From: Microbacterium oxydans
Lineage (GTDB): Bacteria > Actinomycetota > Actinomycetes > Actinomycetales > Microbacteriaceae
Reading direction: 5' to 3'
Assembly (NCBI RefSeq): GCF_000956525.1
Contig: NZ_JYIW01000021.1
Location: 124,001-188,000, forward strand
DNA: 64,000 nucleotides
The translations under genes and the position numbers were made by a program. Of the stretch, positions 17,534 through 25,481 are shown in pieces. The notes below the pieces were generated by a model. That model ran no database searches and was not told where the DNA came from. It saw only the letters and a list, made by a program, of their open reading frames with translations. Positions within the stretch are counted from its first letter, which is position 1. Each line of letters starts with the position of its first letter.

Positions 17534-18604
17534 ATGTTCGTCGCACTCCGCGAGCTCCGGTTCGCCAGAGGTCGATTCATCCTCATCGGCGCCGTCGTCG
17601 CGCTCATCACCGTGCTCGTCGGCTTCCTCAGCGGCCTGACCGGTGGCCTCGCGACCCAGAACATCTCGGCCGTGGTCGGTCTGCCGGCCGACCGCATCGT
17701 GTTCTCCGCCCCCACCGCGGGCGAGACCTCCGCCAGCTTCGCCGACTCGACGATCACCGAGCAGCAGGCGACGGACTGGGCGGCGACCGACGGGGTCGCG
17801 AGCGCCCGGCCGGTCGGGATCAGCCAGACCCGCGGCGAAGCGGGAGACATCCGTGCCGCGATCGCCGTGTTCGGTGTGGAGCCTGGGTTCGACGCCACCG
17901 CCCCCTCTGCCGATGGGCGACTCGGCCTGTCCGATCCCGCCGCCGAGGCCCTCGGGGCGCAGACCGGCGACGACGTGACGATCGGGGGCACGACGTACAC
18001 GGTCGAGACCATCGGCGGCGACGGCTGGTACAGCCACACCCCGGTCGTGCAGATGACGCTCCACGACTGGCAGGCCTACTCCGCGGCCACCGGCAATCCC
18101 GATGCGTATGCGACGGTGCTCGCGGTGACCGGGAGCCCGGAATGGGATGCTGCCGATGCGTCCAACGACACGGTGTCGGAGTCGACGCTGGGGTCGCTCA
18201 TGGCGCTGAGCGCATTCCGATCCGAGATCGGATCGCTGCTGCTGATGGTGGGGATGCTGTTCGGCATCTCCGGACTCGTGATCGGGGCGTTCTTCACCGT
18301 CTGGACGATGCAGCGGAAGGGCGACATCGCCGTGCTCAAGGCGCTGGGTGCGAGCACGCCGTCGCTGGTGCGCGATGCCCTCGGTCAGGCGCTGGTCGTG
18401 CTGCTCGTCGGCATCGGCCTCGGGTTGGGCGCGGTCGTCGCGCTCGGCACGCTCGCCGGCACTGCGCTGCCGTTCCTGCTCAGCCCGATCACGACCGTGC
18501 TCCCGGGCGCGATCATGATCGTCCTCGGACTCGCCGGAGCCGCGTTCGCGCTCCGTTCCGTCACCTCCGCAGACCCACTCACAGCCCTCGGGAGCAACCG
18601 ATGA
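17534..18604 (+). CDS. FtsX/MacB-type ABC transporter permease
   Basis: 356 residues with the one-plus-three helix layout of type VII ABC permeases: helix at about 15-37, an extracytoplasmic domain of about 190 residues, then three C-terminal helices (LLLMVGMLFGISGLVIGAFF; VVLLVGIGLGLGAVVALG; IMIVLGLAGAAFAL). KGDIAVLKALGAS is the conserved loop that contacts the ATPase. Start ATG at 17534 with AGGAAAGG ahead. Its stop overlaps the ATPase start (ATGA). These pumps use ATP to drive motion in the periplasmic domain, often for lipoprotein or antibiotic handling. Confidence 0.94.
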   Translation: MFVALRELRFARGRFILIGAVVALITVLVGFLSGLTGGLATQNISAVVGLPADRIVFSAPTAGETSASFADSTITEQQATDWAATDGVASARPVGISQTRGEAGDIRAAIAVFGVEPGFDATAPSADGRLGLSDPAAEALGAQTGDDVTIGGTTYTVETIGGDGWYSHTPVVQMTLHDWQAYSAATGNPDAYATVLAVTGSPEWDAADASNDTVSESTLGSLMALSAFRSEIGSLLLMVGMLFGISGLVIGAFFTVWTMQRKGDIAVLKALGASTPSLVRDALGQALVVLLVGIGLGLGAVVALGTLAGTALPFLLSPITTVLPGAIMIVLGLAGAAFALRSVTSADPLTALGSNR

Positions 18605-19293
18605 TCCGCCTGAACACCATCACCCTGACGTTCCCTGACGGAGACAGTCGTGTCACCGCCGTCGACGGCGTCTCCCTCACCGCCCACCCCGGCACCGTCA
18701 CCGGCATCACCGGACCCAGCGGGTCAGGCAAGTCGAGCCTGCTCGCGGTCGCTGCCACGCTGATCCGGCCGGACGCCGGACAGGTGTTCATCGACGACAT
18801 CGATGCCACCGGGCTGAACGCCCGCGAAGCGACGGAACTGCGACGCGACCGGATCGGGATCGTGTTCCAGCAGTCCAACCTGATCCCCGCACTCACGGCC
18901 CGCGAGCAGCTCACGGTCATGAACGAGCTCGGCGCCACGGGCAGTCGCCGCCGGCGCGCGGCCACCTCGAGCCGCGCCGACGCGCTGCTCGACGCCGTCG
19001 GACTCGGCGACCACGGCGACAAGCGGCCGCACCAGCTCTCCGGCGGGCAGCGTCAGCGCGTCAACATCGCCCGCGCGCTGATGAACGACCCGAGCGTGCT
19101 CCTGGTCGATGAGCCCACCAGCGCCCTCGACCAGGAACGCGGAGCGAGCATCATCGACCTCATCCTGCGCCTCACCGACGAGCTGAACACCTCGACCCTG
19201 CTCGTGACACACGACCTGGTGCACCTGCCGCGCATGCACGGCGTCGTCCAGCTCGTCGACGGCCGCCTCGTCGAGACTCCCGTCGCGGTGTGA
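18601..19293 (+). CDS. ABC transporter ATP-binding protein (MacB/LolD type)
   Basis: 230 residues: Walker A GPSGSGKSSLLA, Q-loop VFQQSNLIPALTA, signature LSGGQRQRVNIARAL, Walker B VLLVDEPTSALD, and switch His in LLVTHDLVHL. The LIPALTARE sequence after the Q-loop is typical of LolD/MacB ATPases that pair with FtsX-like permeases. It overlaps the permease stop by ATGA. With the divergent kinase/regulator pair it forms a sense-and-export unit, perhaps for a membrane-active compound. Confidence 0.95.
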   Translation: MIRLNTITLTFPDGDSRVTAVDGVSLTAHPGTVTGITGPSGSGKSSLLAVAATLIRPDAGQVFIDDIDATGLNAREATELRRDRIGIVFQQSNLIPALTAREQLTVMNELGATGSRRRRAATSSRADALLDAVGLGDHGDKRPHQLSGGQRQRVNIARALMNDPSVLLVDEPTSALDQERGASIIDLILRLTDELNTSTLLVTHDLVHLPRMHGVVQLVDGRLVETPVAV

Positions 19294-19315
19294 GGTCGCG
19301 TCGCGGCATCCGACC

Positions 19316-20200
19316 TCAGTCCTGATCGAGCGCGGCCAGTTCGTCGCGCGTCAGCTCGAGGTCGGCAGCCGCGGCGGAGTCCAGGACCGACTGCGGACGC
19401 TTGGCCCCAGGGATCGGGATGACCACGGGCGACTGCGCCAGCTCCCAGGCCAGCGCCACCTGCTGGGCGCTCACGCCGTGGGCCTCGGCCACCTGCTGGA
19501 ACGCCGGGTGGTGGGTGGCGAGCTCCTTGGCGTCCGACAGACCGCCGAGTGGACTCCAGGGCAGGAACGCCAGGCCCAGCTCGGCGCAGACGTCGATCTC
19601 GGGCCTGCTGCTGCGGAACTTCGGGCTGAACTGGTTCTGCACGCTCACGAGGCTGTCGCCGAGCGCCGCATGCGCGGCACGGATCTGCTCTGGGTCGACG
19701 TTCGACAGTCCGATCATCCGCACCTTCCCGCTGCCGGCGATCTCGACCAGCGCGCCGATGGTCTCCGCGAAATCGACCTTCGGGTCGGGGCGGTGGTGCT
19801 GCCACAGCGCGATCTGCTCGACGCCGAGCCGGGACAGGCTCGCCTCGACCGCCCGGTGCAGGTGTTCGGGGCGTCCATCGATGTCCCAGCCGCCGCCGTC
19901 GATGCGGAACGCACCGCCCTTCGTGGCAAGGAACACGCGGTCTCGTACGCCCAGCTCGTCGAGGATCGAGGCGATGAGCTTCTCGTTCTCTCCCTGCGCG
20001 TCGGCCCCCAGTTCTGTCCCGGGCCCATAGGCGTCGGCGGTGTCGAACAGGGTGATGCCGGCGTCGAGCGCGGCGCGGACCGTGTCGAGCAGCTGCTCGC
20101 GGGGCTGATGTCCGGTCTGGTCGAAGGTCATCAGGCCGAGCCCGATCGCTCCGACCTCGACGCGGCCGACGGTGTCATTGCCGAGTGTGCGTGTGTGCAT
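19316..20200 (-). CDS. Aldo/keto reductase
   Basis: 294 residues. AKR landmarks: GAIGLGLMTFD, catalytic Asp/Tyr in LFDTADAYGPGTE, Lys in FLATKGGA, His-containing LWQHHRPDPKV, SVQNQFSP, FLPWSPLGG and the C-terminal IPIPGAKRPQSVLDS. It is distinct from the AKR at 9578 and belongs to the branch often annotated as pyridoxal reductase-like or general oxidoreductase. Uses NADPH on an unknown carbonyl. It converges with the ABC ATPase gene 22 bases away and is transcribed alone. Confidence 0.92.
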   Translation of the reverse strand: MHTRTLGNDTVGRVEVGAIGLGLMTFDQTGHQPREQLLDTVRAALDAGITLFDTADAYGPGTELGADAQGENEKLIASILDELGVRDRVFLATKGGAFRIDGGGWDIDGRPEHLHRAVEASLSRLGVEQIALWQHHRPDPKVDFAETIGALVEIAGSGKVRMIGLSNVDPEQIRAAHAALGDSLVSVQNQFSPKFRSSRPEIDVCAELGLAFLPWSPLGGLSDAKELATHHPAFQQVAEAHGVSAQQVALAWELAQSPVVIPIPGAKRPQSVLDSAAAADLELTRDELAALDQD

Positions 20201-20294
20201 GGGTCGACCATAGGTGCGGCGGGCGGGCGCCGAGAGGGGGTGGACACCGTGGTGGGGGCGCGCGAAGATGCCGAGACGCCTCTCATCCCCCTTC

Positions 20295-20318
20295 TGTACA
20301 TAACGGGTATTATGGACA
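20295..20318 (+). promoter_or_regulatory. Toxin-antitoxin operator overlapping the promoter
   Basis: TGTACATAA (20295-20303) and TTATGGACA (20310-20318) form an inverted repeat with 8 of 9 pairs. A TATTAT -10-like hexamer at 20308-20313 sits inside it, 7 bases from the antitoxin ATG at 20320. Antitoxin binding here would shut off its own promoter. Confidence 0.6.
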
Positions 20319-20319
20319 T

Positions 20320-20580
20320 ATGAACTCGATCAGCCGCAGCGTCGCATCGAAGGATCTCCGAGACGGCCTTGCCGACATCCTCGGCGGCGTCGCCTACGGG
20401 TCCGAGCGAGTCGGCGTCACCAGGCACGGCAAACTCACGGCCGTCGTGATCAGCGTCGATGACCTCGAGTTGCTCGAAGAGCTCGAAGCCGCCCGCGACG
20501 CTGCCGAGTTCGCCGCTGCTCGAGCCGTCGATGACGGGCAGCGCGTGTCTCTCGATGACCTGCGAGCGGAAGTCGCTTGA
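20320..20580 (+). CDS. Phd/YefM-type antitoxin
   Basis: 86 residues. The N-terminal DNA-binding fold begins SISRSVASKDLRDGLADILG, and GSERVGVTRHGKLTAVVISVDDLELLEEL is the central Phd/YefM signature. The acidic helical tail should wrap the toxin. No ribosome site precedes the ATG at 20320 and a -10 lies 7 bases upstream, so the mRNA is probably leaderless. It neutralises the toxin encoded next and represses the operon through the inverted repeat. The toxin's TTG start overlaps its stop. Confidence 0.93.
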   Translation: MNSISRSVASKDLRDGLADILGGVAYGSERVGVTRHGKLTAVVISVDDLELLEELEAARDAAEFAAARAVDDGQRVSLDDLRAEVA

Positions 20581-20840
20581 CGCGCTACCGGGTCGAGTTC
20601 ACCGCGGCGGCCGCCGAAGAGATCCGCAAGCTGGATCCGCAGATCCGACGTCGGATCCTGGCCGGGGTGTCGGAGCTCGAGCGTGAACCGCGTCCACACG
20701 GGGTGCGCAAGCTCGCGGGCTACGACAACGCATGGCGCGTTCGGATCGGCGACTACCGCGTCCTGTACGAGGTGATCGACGACCAGGTACTCGTGACTGT
20801 GGTCCGGGTCGCGCACCGACGTGACGTGTACGAGATCTGA
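20577..20840 (+). CDS. RelE/ParE-superfamily toxin
   Basis: 87 residues starting at TTG (20577) inside the antitoxin stop. The RelE fold is clear: YRVEFTAAAAEEIRKLD, then ILAGVSELEREPRPHGVRKL, WRVRIGDYRVLYEVID, and the C-terminal VVRVAHRRDVYE with basic and Tyr residues where RelE-type mRNA interferases act. It would cleave mRNA on the ribosome when free of antitoxin. It converges with the glycolipid-binding gene across a hairpin. Confidence 0.93.
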   Translation: MTRYRVEFTAAAAEEIRKLDPQIRRRILAGVSELEREPRPHGVRKLAGYDNAWRVRIGDYRVLYEVIDDQVLVTVVRVAHRRDVYEI

Positions 20841-20859
20841 TCGCGCGCGCTGGCAAGGT

Positions 20860-20886
20860 GGGGAGCACCGTCGAGGTGCCTTCCCC
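20860..20886 (+). terminator. Hairpin between the converging toxin and glycolipid-binding genes
   Basis: GGGGAGCACC pairs with GGTGCCTTCCCC across a 5-base loop (one bulge). It lies 20 bases after the toxin stop and just before the converging gene's end, so it may terminate both. Confidence 0.55.
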
Positions 20887-20895
20887 CGCCGGGCG

Positions 20896-21477
20896 CTACG
20901 ACGCTCTCCTCGCAATTCCCGGGTAGTCCACGACGAGTCCGGCGCGGTCGTACTGCAGATCGCAGGCGAAGTCGAACGTCGACGATTCGTAGTGGAACAC
21001 GAGCCGTTCCGCGGTGTCGTCGATCAGGGTGTATCGCTGTTCGAGACGTTCCACGCTCCGACCATCCGCTCGCACGAACGCCGCAGGCACCTCGACCCCC
21101 GTGCCCACGACGAAGTCGAGCCGATGGATCGGAAGCATGTTGGTGACAGCCGACGACTCGAAGTCCACGTCGACGCAGCCGTCGAGCTCGGGTCGAAGCT
21201 CGCCGTCCACGCTCCACCTGCCATCCGAGGTCCGCACGAGCGCCAGTTGTCTTCTGCCTGCGACCGCCAGGGTGGATGCCTGAGCCTCGAGCGTCGTCCA
21301 GGAATCGTCGACGGTCACGTCGTAGCCGGCGGACCAGGCAGCACCTGCTTCGTGTGCCGTGGTGTGACCGGTCAGGCGGTGCCCTTGGGGGAGGGCGGCG
21401 AAGAAGACGGCTTCGAAGCCGACGCGTGCCCCGCGATGCTGCCAGCTGGCGGACGTCGGTGGGGGTGTCAGCCTCAT
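20896..21477 (-). CDS. Putative glycolipid-binding family protein
   Basis: 193 residues matching the PA1994-like putative glycolipid-binding family (formerly a DUF). Visible blocks are the start SASWQHRGARVGFEAVFF, VDDSWTTLEAQ, RTSDGRWSVDGEL, LDGCVDVDFESSAVTNMLPI, and the C-terminal FACDLQYDRAGLVVDYPGI. Family members have a LolA/LppX-like half-barrel and may bind lipid tails; a cellular role is unproven. There is no signal peptide, so it acts in the cytosol. It stands as a single gene between the toxin module and the FAD oxidoreductase. Confidence 0.85.
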   Translation of the reverse strand: MRLTPPPTSASWQHRGARVGFEAVFFAALPQGHRLTGHTTAHEAGAAWSAGYDVTVDDSWTTLEAQASTLAVAGRRQLALVRTSDGRWSVDGELRPELDGCVDVDFESSAVTNMLPIHRLDFVVGTGVEVPAAFVRADGRSVERLEQRYTLIDDTAERLVFHYESSTFDFACDLQYDRAGLVVDYPGIARRAS

Positions 21478-21540
21478 GCGTCGAATCCTACGAGGCCCGG
21501 CCGGCGATCGCCGCCGACCTCGGCCGCGAGATGGAGGTCG

Positions 21541-22806
21541 TCACCCGACCGTGCTTTTCGGTGACCCCGCGTCCGTCAGAACGGCCCGGGCGGTGCGCTC
21601 GCCGGACGCCAGCGCGCCCTGGATCGAGGCGGTGTCTCGATGGTCGCCGGCGACGTACAGACGGTCGCCGAAGCGCGGCGATCGCGGTGCGCTCAGCGGT
21701 GCCCGCTGGGCGGGGAGTGCGTCGACGATGTCGTCGCGCCGGATCGTTTCCCACGCGGTGACGTCGACATCCCAGATCTCGCTCAGATGGTGGCGGACGT
21801 CGCTCTCGTCGGCGGGAGTGCTGCCGTTCGGCAGGAGGCAGGTCGCGGCGATGAGGTGACGCCCGGCCGGAGCGTACGAGGGCACGGTGTGCGTCATCAC
21901 GACGGTGTTCACCACCGGTCCGCGACCGCGTCCGTCGACCGTGAGCAACGCGGATGCGGTCGGGGGCGAGGCGGCGGCGAACCACCAGGTCTGCAACCCG
22001 TTCGTCGATGGTCGAGGCAACCCGGTGAGATCGGCGACAGCATCGGGACCCACCGCGACGACCACCCGAGCGGCGCGCATGGAGTCGCCGCCGGCAACCT
22101 CCACCTCGACACCGTCGCCGATCGTCGAGACGCGCTCGACCCTGGCCTCGAGACGGATGTCGGCGCCGGCCCCTCGAGCATTCGCGGCGAGCTGCGCCGG
22201 CACCGCGGCGATCCCCTGTGCGGGCAGGCCGGGTCGGCCGAGCGCGAAGTACCGGACGAGCCGTTGCGCGAACGCGTTCGAGGTCTCGCCGTGCCGCTCC
22301 GCCAGCACTCCGGCGAGGAACGGCTCGAGCACGGCGGTGCGGAGGGGGCCACGCAGCCCTGCGGCATCCCAGCCCTCGCGCAGCGACACATCGTTCTGGG
22401 CGAGACGCGAGATCGGTTGCAGCAACGCCGGCGCGGCCCAGCGCGCCAGCGCGACGGCATCCGCTCCGGTCACCAGGCCGCTGCGCAGCGAGGCGATGAT
22501 CGAGAACGGATGCCGGATCGGATGCCGCAACTCGGCCATCCCGGTCTCGGTGCGCACCCGCACACCGACCGGGAAGCTCCCCAGCGCGAGGGAATCGAGA
22601 TCGAGGGCTCGGCGGAGCGCCGGGTAGGCCGGATTGAGCACCTGGAAGCCGCGATCCAGCCGGAACCCGTTGACGATGTCGGTGCGCTGGCGTCCGCCGA
22701 CGGCATCCGCCGCTTCGAGCACGACGACATCGAGTCCCTGTGCGGCCAGCAGTCCGGCGCAGCGGAGGCCCGAGAGCCCGGCACCGATCACGATCACGTC
22801 ATGCAT
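21541..22806 (-). CDS. FAD-dependent oxidoreductase (amine oxidase/phytoene desaturase-like)
   Basis: 421 residues. The N-terminus has the Rossmann motif VIGAGLSGLRCAGLLAAQG and the GG loop EAADAVGGRQRTD of the amine-oxidase superfamily; FRLDRGFQVLNPAYPAL follows; the C-terminal FAD block is LYVAGDHRDTASIQGALASGE. Substrate unknown; close groups include protoporphyrinogen oxidase- and carotenoid-desaturase-like flavoproteins. The start overlaps the photolyase end by 8 bases, so the two are one transcript. Pairing with a photolyase hints at a role in handling light or oxidative damage. Confidence 0.88.
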   Translation of the reverse strand: MHDVIVIGAGLSGLRCAGLLAAQGLDVVVLEAADAVGGRQRTDIVNGFRLDRGFQVLNPAYPALRRALDLDSLALGSFPVGVRVRTETGMAELRHPIRHPFSIIASLRSGLVTGADAVALARWAAPALLQPISRLAQNDVSLREGWDAAGLRGPLRTAVLEPFLAGVLAERHGETSNAFAQRLVRYFALGRPGLPAQGIAAVPAQLAANARGAGADIRLEARVERVSTIGDGVEVEVAGGDSMRAARVVVAVGPDAVADLTGLPRPSTNGLQTWWFAAASPPTASALLTVDGRGRGPVVNTVVMTHTVPSYAPAGRHLIAATCLLPNGSTPADESDVRHHLSEIWDVDVTAWETIRRDDIVDALPAQRAPLSAPRSPRFGDRLYVAGDHRDTASIQGALASGERTARAVLTDAGSPKSTVG

Positions 22807-24355
22807 CCGTCACCACTTCCCCTCGGCGGATCGCCGCCGCGCGCAGGCTGATCTCCGCGCGTTCGTCGTCGTCGATCCGATCGATGTTGCGCACCTGCAG
22901 CACCATGCGCGGGTTCGCCGCGAGAGCCGTCCGGTGACGCATCAGAAAGTCCCAGTAGAGCGTGGTGATCGGGCAGGCATCCGCCCCGACACGCTGCTTC
23001 GGGTCGAACCGACAGGTGCGACAGTGCGGGCTCATGCGTGAGATATAGGCACCGGATGCCGCATAGGGCTTGCTGCCCATCAGCCCACCGTCGGCGAACT
23101 GGCTCATCCCCAGGGTGTTGGGCAGCTCCACCCACTCGACCGCGTCGACGTAGACCGCGAGGTACCAGGCGTGCACTTCCGTCGGTTCGACGCCGAGCAG
23201 CAGGGCGTAGAGGCCCGTCACCATCAGCCGCTGGATGTGGTGCGCGTAGCCGTTCTCCAGCGTGGTGCTGATCGCGTCGGCCATGCATGCCATCGAGGTC
23301 TCGCCCGTCCAGTACCAGTCCGGCAGCGGTTCGTGGGCGTCCAGGGCGTTGCGAGCGGCGTACCCCGGCATCTGCGTCCAGTAGACCCCGCGGACGTACT
23401 CGCGCCACCCGAGGATCTGCCGGATGAAGCCCTCGACGGATGCCAGCGGTGCATGCCCGTCGCGGTAGGCGGCCTCGGCCGCGGTGACGACCTCACGCGG
23501 GTGGAGGAGCTTCAGATTCATGGCGGCAGACAGGTGGGCGTGCCAGAGCCAGGGTTCGCCGGGCCACATTGCGTCCTGCGCGTCGCCGAACCACGGCAGG
23601 CGCTCGTCGATGAACAGCGCGAGCGATTCGAGGGCCTGCGAGCGGGTCACGGGCCACGCGAACGTGTCGAGCCGACCGGGATGGTCGGCGAAGCGTTCGG
23701 TGACGAGCGCGAGCACGTCGCGGGTCATCGCATCCGGTTCGAAGACGGCTCTCGGCGGCACCATTCCCGGCCCCTGCGCGGGAAACGGCTTGCGATTGGC
23801 GGCGTCGAAGTTCCACGCACCGCCTTCGGGCTTCCCGTCCGGCGTCATCAGGATCCCGAATCGCTGGCGTTGCTCTCGGTAGAAGTACTCCATCCGCAGC
23901 GTGCTGCGCTCGTTCATGTGCGCTGCGAAGTCGCGCACTGTGCAGAAGAAGTGGCGATCCTCGCGGATCTCGAGAGGGATACCGGCATCCGCAGCCACCT
24001 GACGCACGGACTCCAGCACCCGCCAGTCCCCGGGGGCGGTCATCAGCAGCGATGCGGGAGCAAGTCGCGCGATGTCTGCGGTGAGCTGGTCGGCGAGCGT
24101 GCCGCGGTTCTCCGGATCATCGAGTGCCGTGTAGTGGACCGTCCGGCCGGCACCGCGCATCTCGGCCGCGCAATGGCGCATGGCCGACAGGAACAGCGCG
24201 GTCCGCGGCCTGCTGCTCCACACGTGCGTGGATTCTTCGGCGACCTCGGCCATCCACACCGCATCGAGACGCGGATCGAACCCGTCGAACCCACTGGCGT
24301 CGGGGTCGAGTTGGTCCCCGAGCACGACCACCAGCGTGCGCAGGGTCGGCTCCAT
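22799..24355 (-). CDS. Iron-sulfur bacterial photolyase/cryptochrome (PhrB-like)
   Basis: 518 residues from the ATG at 24355. The N-terminal antenna domain begins LRTLVVVLGDQLDPDAS. The C-terminal half has the FAD cavity (EGFIRQILGWREYVRGVYW, MVTGLYALLLGVEPTEVHAW, DAVEWVELPNTLGMSQFADGG). Four Cys have the exact PhrB spacing for a 4Fe-4S cluster: one in SMACMAD, then HCRTC and ADAC with intervals of 3 and 13. Such enzymes repair (6-4) photoproducts using blue light. It overlaps the FAD oxidoreductase gene downstream. Confidence 0.94.
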   Translation of the reverse strand: MEPTLRTLVVVLGDQLDPDASGFDGFDPRLDAVWMAEVAEESTHVWSSRPRTALFLSAMRHCAAEMRGAGRTVHYTALDDPENRGTLADQLTADIARLAPASLLMTAPGDWRVLESVRQVAADAGIPLEIREDRHFFCTVRDFAAHMNERSTLRMEYFYREQRQRFGILMTPDGKPEGGAWNFDAANRKPFPAQGPGMVPPRAVFEPDAMTRDVLALVTERFADHPGRLDTFAWPVTRSQALESLALFIDERLPWFGDAQDAMWPGEPWLWHAHLSAAMNLKLLHPREVVTAAEAAYRDGHAPLASVEGFIRQILGWREYVRGVYWTQMPGYAARNALDAHEPLPDWYWTGETSMACMADAISTTLENGYAHHIQRLMVTGLYALLLGVEPTEVHAWYLAVYVDAVEWVELPNTLGMSQFADGGLMGSKPYAASGAYISRMSPHCRTCRFDPKQRVGADACPITTLYWDFLMRHRTALAANPRMVLQVRNIDRIDDDERAEISLRAAAIRRGEVVTDA

Positions 24356-24399
24356 GGCACCAGCGTACGTCGGGGTTCCGGGAAGCGGGCGCGATGCCC

Positions 24400-25227
24400 T
24401 CACCCCGCCGCGATCCACCCCCGGGTGACGCCGAGCACGCGGCTGCCGTCGGTGTCGGCCAGCGAGGCGCTGACGAACGCGGTCGCCCCGTCGGAGGTCT
24501 GCCACCGGAAGCGGTACTCGTCGGACAGCACTGCTGCGGCGATGGCGGTGCCCGCCGACTCCGACGTCTGCGCGTTCGCGAACGCTCCCGCCGTGCGGGC
24601 GATGTACGCGTCGAGCAGAGCGCTGTACGGGCCGCCGTCATCCGGTCGCTCGGCGTTGCTCACGAAGTCGCTCGCGACCGCGGCCGGTTCGATCACGCTG
24701 ACGCGGATGCCGAACTGCTCCGCCACGGGCGCCAACGACTGCATGAATCCCTCGACGGCGAACTTCGCACCGCAGTAGGTGTCGGCGAAGGGCTGTCCGA
24801 CCGCGCCGCCGACACTCGTGATCGTGAAGATCCGTCCGTTGCCGCGCTCACGCATGCCGGGCAGCACCAGCTTGGTGAGGTTGACCGGGGCGAGGTAGTT
24901 GACCTCGAGCTGATCGCGGACGAGCTCCATGCTCGCCTGCTCGGCCGTGGCGACTCCGCCGCGACCGGCGTTGTTCAGCAGCACGTCGATCCCGCCGAGC
25001 TCGGCCTCGATCTCGGCGACCAGCGTGGCGGCCGCCGCGTGGTCGACCACGTCGAGGGCTCGCACGTCGACCTCCACCCCGGCAGCCGACGCCGCGGCTC
25101 GGAGCCGGTCGGCCTTGCCCACATCGCGCATCGTGGCGACGACGTGGAGTCCGTGCCGTGCCAGTTCGATGGCGGCGTGCAGGCCCATGCCCGAGGAGGT
25201 TCCGGTGATCAATGCGACTTCAGTCAT
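24400..25227 (-). CDS. Short-chain dehydrogenase/reductase
   Basis: 275 residues: TGTSSGMGLHAAIELARHG dinucleotide loop, LLNNAGRGG, catalytic Ser in TITSVGG and Tyr/Lys in YCGAKFAVEG. The PGM..GRIF and IEPAAVASDF segments match the broad SDR group of retinol-dehydrogenase-like enzymes. Substrate unknown. It precedes the photolyase on the same strand with a 44-base gap and could share its transcript. Confidence 0.92.
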   Translation of the reverse strand: MTEVALITGTSSGMGLHAAIELARHGLHVVATMRDVGKADRLRAAASAAGVEVDVRALDVVDHAAAATLVAEIEAELGGIDVLLNNAGRGGVATAEQASMELVRDQLEVNYLAPVNLTKLVLPGMRERGNGRIFTITSVGGAVGQPFADTYCGAKFAVEGFMQSLAPVAEQFGIRVSVIEPAAVASDFVSNAERPDDGGPYSALLDAYIARTAGAFANAQTSESAGTAIAAAVLSDEYRFRWQTSDGATAFVSASLADTDGSRVLGVTRGWIAAG

Positions 25228-25354
25228 GAGGGCACAGTACGCCGCTTCCTGATGTCGCCACCGAGAGGATGTCGCCGCACGGCCCGGCCGGACGAGGTCG
25301 CGACTCGCGACTGGGGAGGACGCCCGTCACAGCAGTGCCGAACGTGCGGAAAAA

Positions 25355-25378
25355 GAATCTCGACAACTCGCGTCACGA
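25355..25378 (+). promoter_or_regulatory. Shared upstream block, pilus operon copy
   Basis: GAAT, 12 bases, then CGTCACGA, ending 104 bases before the pilin start. The same layout (GAAC, 12 bases, CGTCACGA) occurs 68 bases before the giant repeat protein at 50715; TCGCGTCACGA is identical in both. The GAAY/CGTC arrangement resembles an ECF-type promoter. The 254-base gap around it has no gene. Confidence 0.4.
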
Positions 25379-25481
25379 TTTCCCTCGACGTGGGTCCGGA
25401 ATGGCGAAGAGGTCACTGCTGGCGAAAACCCGCGGTGCGCCATAGGGGGCCATGTGGCCATACAGGGAGGGAGACGTTCAG

